NCBI GenBank assembly: GCA_017479035.1
Contig: JAFVCR010000069.1
Coordinates: 1 to 10,072, forward strand
Origin: Kiritimatiellia bacterium
GTDB lineage: Bacteria; Verrucomicrobiota; Kiritimatiellia; RFP12; UBA1067
Direction: 5' to 3'
Length of the DNA stretch: 10,072 bases
Positions 6,515 to 10,072 of the stretch are shown piece after piece (the first letter of the stretch is position 1; each line of letters opens with the position of its first letter). A program made the translations under genes and the position numbers. The notes under the pieces are model-generated. The model searched no databases and had not been told where the DNA came from. It was given only the letters and a program-made list of their open reading frames with translations.

Positions 6515-7834
6515 TCAATCGATTTTGATGTCGGTGTTGACGTTCTTCGCGAACTTCAGCGCATAGACGAACAGATACAAAAGGCAGAAGCCCGGCACGG
6601 CGAATCCTGCGAGGAAACTTGCCTTGTCGCCAATCCAAGTCTGCAAAAGAGGAAGGATGCCGCCGCCCACGACCATCGTCATGAAAAGTCCCGATGCCTG
6701 CTCGGTGTATTTGCCCACGCCTTCTGTGGAAAGGTTGAAGATGACACCCCACATGACGCTCGTGCAAATCCCCATCAAAACAAAGCAGAATGCGCCGACC
6801 GGCACGTTGATAGTCACATTTGCACCCTCTTTGCTCACTACATCCCACGGTATCGTCACTCCCGCGCCGATGAGCGTCACGCCCGATACGAGCAGCGCGA
6901 GCGCAACCCCGGATGCCCAAAGAAGCATGGAACGCGGAGAAATCTTCCCGCCGAATGCCGCGCCAAGAAGTCTCCCGATCAGCATGAGGACGAATACTGC
7001 CATAGCAAGTTTGCCGGCCATTACTGCGGCGGCACTGCCCGCTCCGGCCACGCCGGCGGCCATGATTTCCTTAATGGTGTCGCTCTGCGTAGCAATCGGG
7101 ATGCCCGCTTCCACGCCCATGTAGAGGAAGATGCCCACCACGCCAAGAAGACAATGGCGGAATGCAAGCGCGCTGCGCTCGTACACTACATCTTTCGCGC
7201 GGACGGTCGGGTTCTGGATGGGCAGGAATGCGATGATGATTGTCGCGGCGATGAAGATTGCCGCCGCCGCACCAAGTACGCCGGTCACCTGCGAGAATTG
7301 CGTCTTTTCCGTCACTTCGCCGATTACCGCCGGCACGATGAACATCGAAAAACCTTGGAATAACGAGTTGCACGAGCCGCCCGCGAGGTTGAGCTGGTTG
7401 CCCTTGTTGCCGCCGCCCACAATCGTGTTGAGCATAGGATTGATCACGCCGTTCAACAGGCAGTTCGACGTGCCGGATATGAACGCGCCCAAGAGATAGA
7501 CGAACCATTCCACCGGCACTCCATCGACCGCGCCAAGATGCACGTATCCCGAAACAAGCTGCACAAGAATGCCCGCCGCTCCCGTGGCGCAGGCGAGAAT
7601 TGCCGTTTTCTTGTAGCCCACTTTCTGCAGAATCATTCCCATGGGATACCCCATGAAGAGATACGCAAGGAAGTTCATCATGTTGCCGAGGTTGCCGAGC
7701 GTCACCGAGCCGACCTTGAACTTCCAGATGGCTCCTGCGGGCGCCGCGAGATACGTCATGAAGCCGCACATCGCATAAAGCGCGAACATCGTGACAATGC
7801 CCACAAGCTTCGTATTCGATTTGTTTTCAGACAT
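6515..7834 (-). CDS. FHS-family glucose/galactose MFS permease, copy 2 (439 aa)
   Basis: Paralogue and immediate upstream neighbour of the permease at 5158-6489, with the same marks: GNMMNFLAYLFMG at 50-62, GYKKTAIL at 73-80, NPMLN at 132-136 followed by GGGNKGNQLNL, and FNLSTEGVGKYTEQASGLF. About 12 membrane segments. The copies diverge in the loop after segment 3 (near 100-110) and around 265-280, where this copy has an alanine/glycine-rich segment. Such differences may reflect different sugars, for example glucose versus galactose, but the sequence does not decide this. The start at 7834 follows AGGT about 7 bases upstream, a weaker ribosome site than those of the neighbours. The preceding gene is galK, separated by 119 bases that hold a large inverted repeat. 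Confidence 0.88.
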   Translation of the reverse strand: MSENKSNTKLVGIVTMFALYAMCGFMTYLAAPAGAIWKFKVGSVTLGNLGNMMNFLAYLFMGYPMGMILQKVGYKKTAILACATGAAGILVQLVSGYVHLGAVDGVPVEWFVYLLGAFISGTSNCLLNGVINPMLNTIVGGGNKGNQLNLAGGSCNSLFQGFSMFIVPAVIGEVTEKTQFSQVTGVLGAAAAIFIAATIIIAFLPIQNPTVRAKDVVYERSALAFRHCLLGVVGIFLYMGVEAGIPIATQSDTIKEIMAAGVAGAGSAAAVMAGKLAMAVFVLMLIGRLLGAAFGGKISPRSMLLWASGVALALLVSGVTLIGAGVTIPWDVVSKEGANVTINVPVGAFCFVLMGICTSVMWGVIFNLSTEGVGKYTEQASGLFMTMVVGGGILPLLQTWIGDKASFLAGFAVPGFCLLYLFVYALKFAKNVNTDIKID

Positions 7835-7862
7835 CTTCTTTACCTGTTATGAGTCACCGAAT

Positions 7863-7943
7863 TCAACGAATCGAAAACGAATCAAACGGATCCAATATCA
7901 TCCAATTCAATGAAATCCGTTTAATCCGTTTACGATTCGCTAA
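7863..7943 (-). repeat. Long inverted repeat between galK and the permease genes, RNA hairpin on the mRNA strand
   Basis: Bases 7863-7893 pair with 7913-7943 over 31 positions around a 19-base loop. In minus-strand RNA there are 24 Watson-Crick pairs, six G.U pairs and one U.U mismatch (7874/7932); on the plus strand the six wobbles become A/C mismatches. The asymmetry shows that the fold belongs to the operon's own transcript. It starts about 10 bases after the galK stop. No U tract follows, so a processing or stability hairpin between kinase and transporter messages is more likely than a full terminator. The arms contain the short repeat ATCCGTTTA, and the block may be a genome-wide intergenic repeat. 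Confidence 0.65.
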
Positions 7944-7953
7944 CCAGTCGCCA

Positions 7954-9126
7954 TTAGATTACGTGTGCGCCTTCGGATGCCTTGATCACGGAGATCTTGC
8001 AGCGGTTGCCGTATTTCGCCTCGTATTTGGCGTTGATGGTTTCCGCGATTTTGTCCGCCGCTTCGGGCTTTACGAGCAGGACGCAGCTGCCGCCGAATCC
8101 GCCGCCGGAAAGACGCGCACCAAGTACTTCGGGAATTTCCTTTGCTGCATCGACAATCGCATCGAGTTCCTCGCAAGAGTTCTCGAACCAGTTGCGCGAA
8201 GATTCGTGCGAGTCATACATGAACGCGCCGAATGCGGAGACATCGCCCTTTTCAAGAAGAGCCGCGCCGGCTAGAACACGCTCGTCTTCACCGATGGGAT
8301 GCACGGCGCGTGCGGCGGTCGTCTTGTCGAGCCCTTTGGAATAGAGTACCCATTCCGCCATCGAAACGTCGCGCAGATGCGTGACAGGATGGCGGAGAAC
8401 CGTCTTGAAATACGCTGCCGCGTCTTCGCATGCCTTGCGGCGCGATGCATACGCGCCGTCCACAAGCGCGTGCTTGGCGGGGCTTGTCACCATCATGAAC
8501 ACCACGCCATCGCCCAAGGGGACGTTTTCGTATGTGTTGGAGCGGAAGTCGCTTTTGACAAGTTGCCCTTCCTTGCCCGCGAGGGACGAGAGCTGGTCGA
8601 GAAGCCCGCAGGGGCATCCTGCATAATCGTGTTCGGCCTTCTGCCCGGCCTTTGCAAGTGTGACCGTATCAAGTTCAAGCCCGTAGAGTTTGCAGAGCGC
8701 CTTGCCAGTCGCCATTTCCAGCGCGGCGGAGGAGGAAAGTCCCGCGCCGAGCGGCACGTTGCCGAGGAACATTGCATTGAAGCCGTGCGCGAGCTTGCCC
8801 GTCCCTTCCGGGAACAGACACGCGAATGTGCCGTTGACGTAGTTCTGCCAGGTATCGGTATCGCGCTTTTCCACCTTGTCGATGGTATAAGAGACTTCCT
8901 TCATCAAATCTCCCGCCGTGAGGCGCACTTCGCGGTCGGCGCGTGGAGATACGGAGAAGAACGTTCCGTATTGTATCGCAGCGGAGAAAACGAATCCCTC
9001 GTTGTAGTCCGTGTGGTTGCCCAGCACTTCTATGCGGCCAGGCGCGTATGAAACTATCTCGGGCTTTGAGCCGTACTGTTTCTCGAATTTAGCAACGAGT
9101 TCGTCATATACTTCTTTATTCAACAT
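7954..9126 (-). CDS. galK: Galactokinase (GHMP kinase family), 390 aa
   Basis: Cytoplasmic enzyme that phosphorylates alpha-D-galactose at C1 with ATP, the first committed Leloir step. Visible motifs are the galactokinase signature APGRIEVLGNHTDYNEG (28-44), the ATP-binding GHMP loop PLGAGLSSSAA (125-135), CGLLDQ with the presumed catalytic Asp177, and the C-terminal GHMP motif GGGFGG (341-346). Arg31, His38 and Asp40 are conserved, but the usual GR-x-N-L-I-G-E-H reads GR-I-E-V-L-G-N-H, with Asn37 where most enzymes have the sugar-contacting Glu. Similar GNHTD variants occur in galactokinases of some anaerobes, so this is probably a subfamily trait. The 390-residue length is normal. The ATG at 9126 has AAAGGA about 7 bases upstream and lies 26 bases after the hexokinase stop. 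No galT, galE or galM is adjacent. Confidence 0.93.
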   Translation of the reverse strand: MLNKEVYDELVAKFEKQYGSKPEIVSYAPGRIEVLGNHTDYNEGFVFSAAIQYGTFFSVSPRADREVRLTAGDLMKEVSYTIDKVEKRDTDTWQNYVNGTFACLFPEGTGKLAHGFNAMFLGNVPLGAGLSSSAALEMATGKALCKLYGLELDTVTLAKAGQKAEHDYAGCPCGLLDQLSSLAGKEGQLVKSDFRSNTYENVPLGDGVVFMMVTSPAKHALVDGAYASRRKACEDAAAYFKTVLRHPVTHLRDVSMAEWVLYSKGLDKTTAARAVHPIGEDERVLAGAALLEKGDVSAFGAFMYDSHESSRNWFENSCEELDAIVDAAKEIPEVLGARLSGGGFGGSCVLLVKPEAADKIAETINAKYEAKYGNRCKISVIKASEGAHVI

Positions 9127-9152
9127 GATACATTCCTTTTTGTTTTGGAAAT

Positions 9153-10072
9153 TCAGTTCTTGAGGAGTGCCGCCACGGCCGCGCCAACCATCGGCGCGTC
9201 ATCGACGTACGTAAGCGCATACGAAACGTTGCGCGGCTTGAGGATGGCGTCGAGTTCGGCCTTTACCACGGTCGGGAAATCCACGGTCTTCGTCTTGTAA
9301 TACGTTGAGCCGTCCACATTCACGCACACAGGCGAAGCCGGATTCGTGCCGCCGCCGGTTTTAATGATGAACGCCGCAAGATGTATCGCAGTCAATATCG
9401 CCGCGCGTTCAAAGACCGGCGCGCCAAGCCTCCGCGCCATCGCCGCGTCCGCCGCATCGGCGAATATGGTATCGAGCGGATTTTCGCGCCCTTCCTTCTT
9501 GATTTTGGCGCAGAAATTGTCGAAATCCATCGATTCGAGCGCATCCAGCGCAAGCACCTTCTCTGCCGCTTTTGCGGAGAAGAAGTTTGCCTTTGCCGCC
9601 GCATGATAGACCTCAAGCCCGATCCTGCCGAGATACACGCCCGCGATCATCTTTTCGAAAACGCTTTTGCCAGGATCCATGCACTTCGCATCCATCGCGC
9701 TGTCGAACGCGCTGCGTTCTATCTTATCAAACGCACCAGATTCGGTATTGATGATCATCACTCCGTCTTCAAGGCCGGGGAGTTTTTTGATGTTGGCGTT
9801 CTTCTCCAGATACGCCACGTTGGTGCCGGTTCCGAGGATGAAGCCGAGATATGCGGAATACTTCACGTCTTTTTCCGTGGCCTTGCCGGCAAGCAGCGTT
9901 GCCACGGTATCGTTGAGGAGGATGAGTTTCGCTGGCTTGGGGTCGAGACGTTTTGCAAGTTCCGCGCCGACCCACTGCCCGACTATTCCAGGTGCCTTTA
10001 TCTGCTTCGTCCACATCAAAAGTTTGCAGTCGCCCTCGGGGCTGACCTCCGCCGGATAGGAGAAGCAGAAGC
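9153..10072 (-). CDS. Hexokinase of the eukaryotic-type family, C-terminal 305 residues (5' end outside window)
   Basis: Phosphorylates glucose (and often other hexoses) to the 6-phosphate with ATP. The frame is open through the right edge, so the TTG/ATG codons at 10014-10019 are internal; residues before them (FCFSYPAEVSPEGD) align with the FSFP region of hexokinases. Conserved blocks follow in family order: WTKQIKAPGIVGQ (sugar-binding loop), LLNDTVATLLAG with the presumed catalytic Asp, LGFILGTGTNVAY (phosphate loop), INTESGAFD with the glucose-binding Glu, FEKMIAGVYLG, VNVDGSTYY and DDAPMVGAAVAALL. This is the Hexokinase_1/Hexokinase_2 family known from yeast and animals, not a bacterial ROK or Glk glucokinase. 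Bacterial members exist, such as HexA of Bacteroides fragilis. Roughly 100-150 N-terminal residues are missing. It precedes galK by 26 bases. The operon promoter must lie outside the window. Confidence 0.88.
   Translation of the reverse strand, partial: FCFSYPAEVSPEGDCKLLMWTKQIKAPGIVGQWVGAELAKRLDPKPAKLILLNDTVATLLAGKATEKDVKYSAYLGFILGTGTNVAYLEKNANIKKLPGLEDGVMIINTESGAFDKIERSAFDSAMDAKCMDPGKSVFEKMIAGVYLGRIGLEVYHAAAKANFFSAKAAEKVLALDALESMDFDNFCAKIKKEGRENPLDTIFADAADAAMARRLGAPVFERAAILTAIHLAAFIIKTGGGTNPASPVCVNVDGSTYYKTKTVDFPTVVKAELDAILKPRNVSYALTYVDDAPMVGAAVAALLKN

Noticed and set aside
6446..7363. 305-codon plus-strand open frame
   Set aside because: Antisense to the two permease genes, with His/Arg/Cys-rich translation and no ribosome site. 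It is a shadow of the real genes.
8728..8748. GGAGGAAAGTCCC, reminiscent of a conserved RNase P RNA segment
   Set aside because: It is the reverse complement of the galK GHMP loop (GLSSSAA) coding sequence, and no other RNase P helices surround it.
8299..9051. 250-codon plus-strand open frame
   Set aside because: Antisense to galK, whose motifs are complete in the minus frame.
10014..10019. TTG/ATG at the right edge as the start of a 288-residue hexokinase
   Set aside because: The frame stays open to 10072 and the upstream residues align with hexokinase before WTK, so these codons are internal and the gene is cut by the window.

Overview
All seven protein genes I can support lie on the minus strand, so transcription runs from high to low coordinates. 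They fall into three units. The window suggests an anaerobic, sugar-fermenting bacterium: an NAD-linked [FeFe] hydrogenase sits next to a sugar-uptake and sugar-kinase operon. A secreted FGE-like protein and a eukaryotic-type hexokinase remind me of gut or rumen Kiritimatiellota/Verrucomicrobiota (PVC) genomes. That placement rests on memory of such proteins and is only moderately secure.

Unit 1 (10072 to 5104) is a sugar operon. It holds a hexokinase (5' end outside the window), galactokinase, and two tandem paralogous FHS-family glucose/galactose MFS permeases, closing with a terminator-like hairpin. Glucose and galactose entering through the permeases would be phosphorylated by the two kinases, as expected for products of lactose or galactoside breakdown. 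No galT, galE or mutarotase is visible. A 31-position inverted repeat between galK and the permeases pairs almost perfectly only in the mRNA-sense strand.

Unit 2 (about 5051 to 3456) is a single gene for a secreted protein with a degenerate formylglycine-generating-enzyme (SUMF1) fold. A near-consensus promoter lies about 290 bases upstream of its start. The long leader holds several inverted repeats, and the Shine-Dalgarno sequence itself sits in a perfect 7-bp hairpin.

Unit 3 (3079 to 1 and beyond) is hydC-hydB-hydA, encoding a trimeric, probably electron-bifurcating [FeFe] hydrogenase. It has a clear sigma70-type promoter just upstream of hydC; hydA runs off the left edge. Bases 3080-3577 have no convincing gene but contain a palindrome-rich block (about 3207-3340) that could fold as a structured RNA, plus a promoter-like element aimed at it.

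Most genes are ordinary members of known families. The unexplained material is mainly in the intergenic regions.
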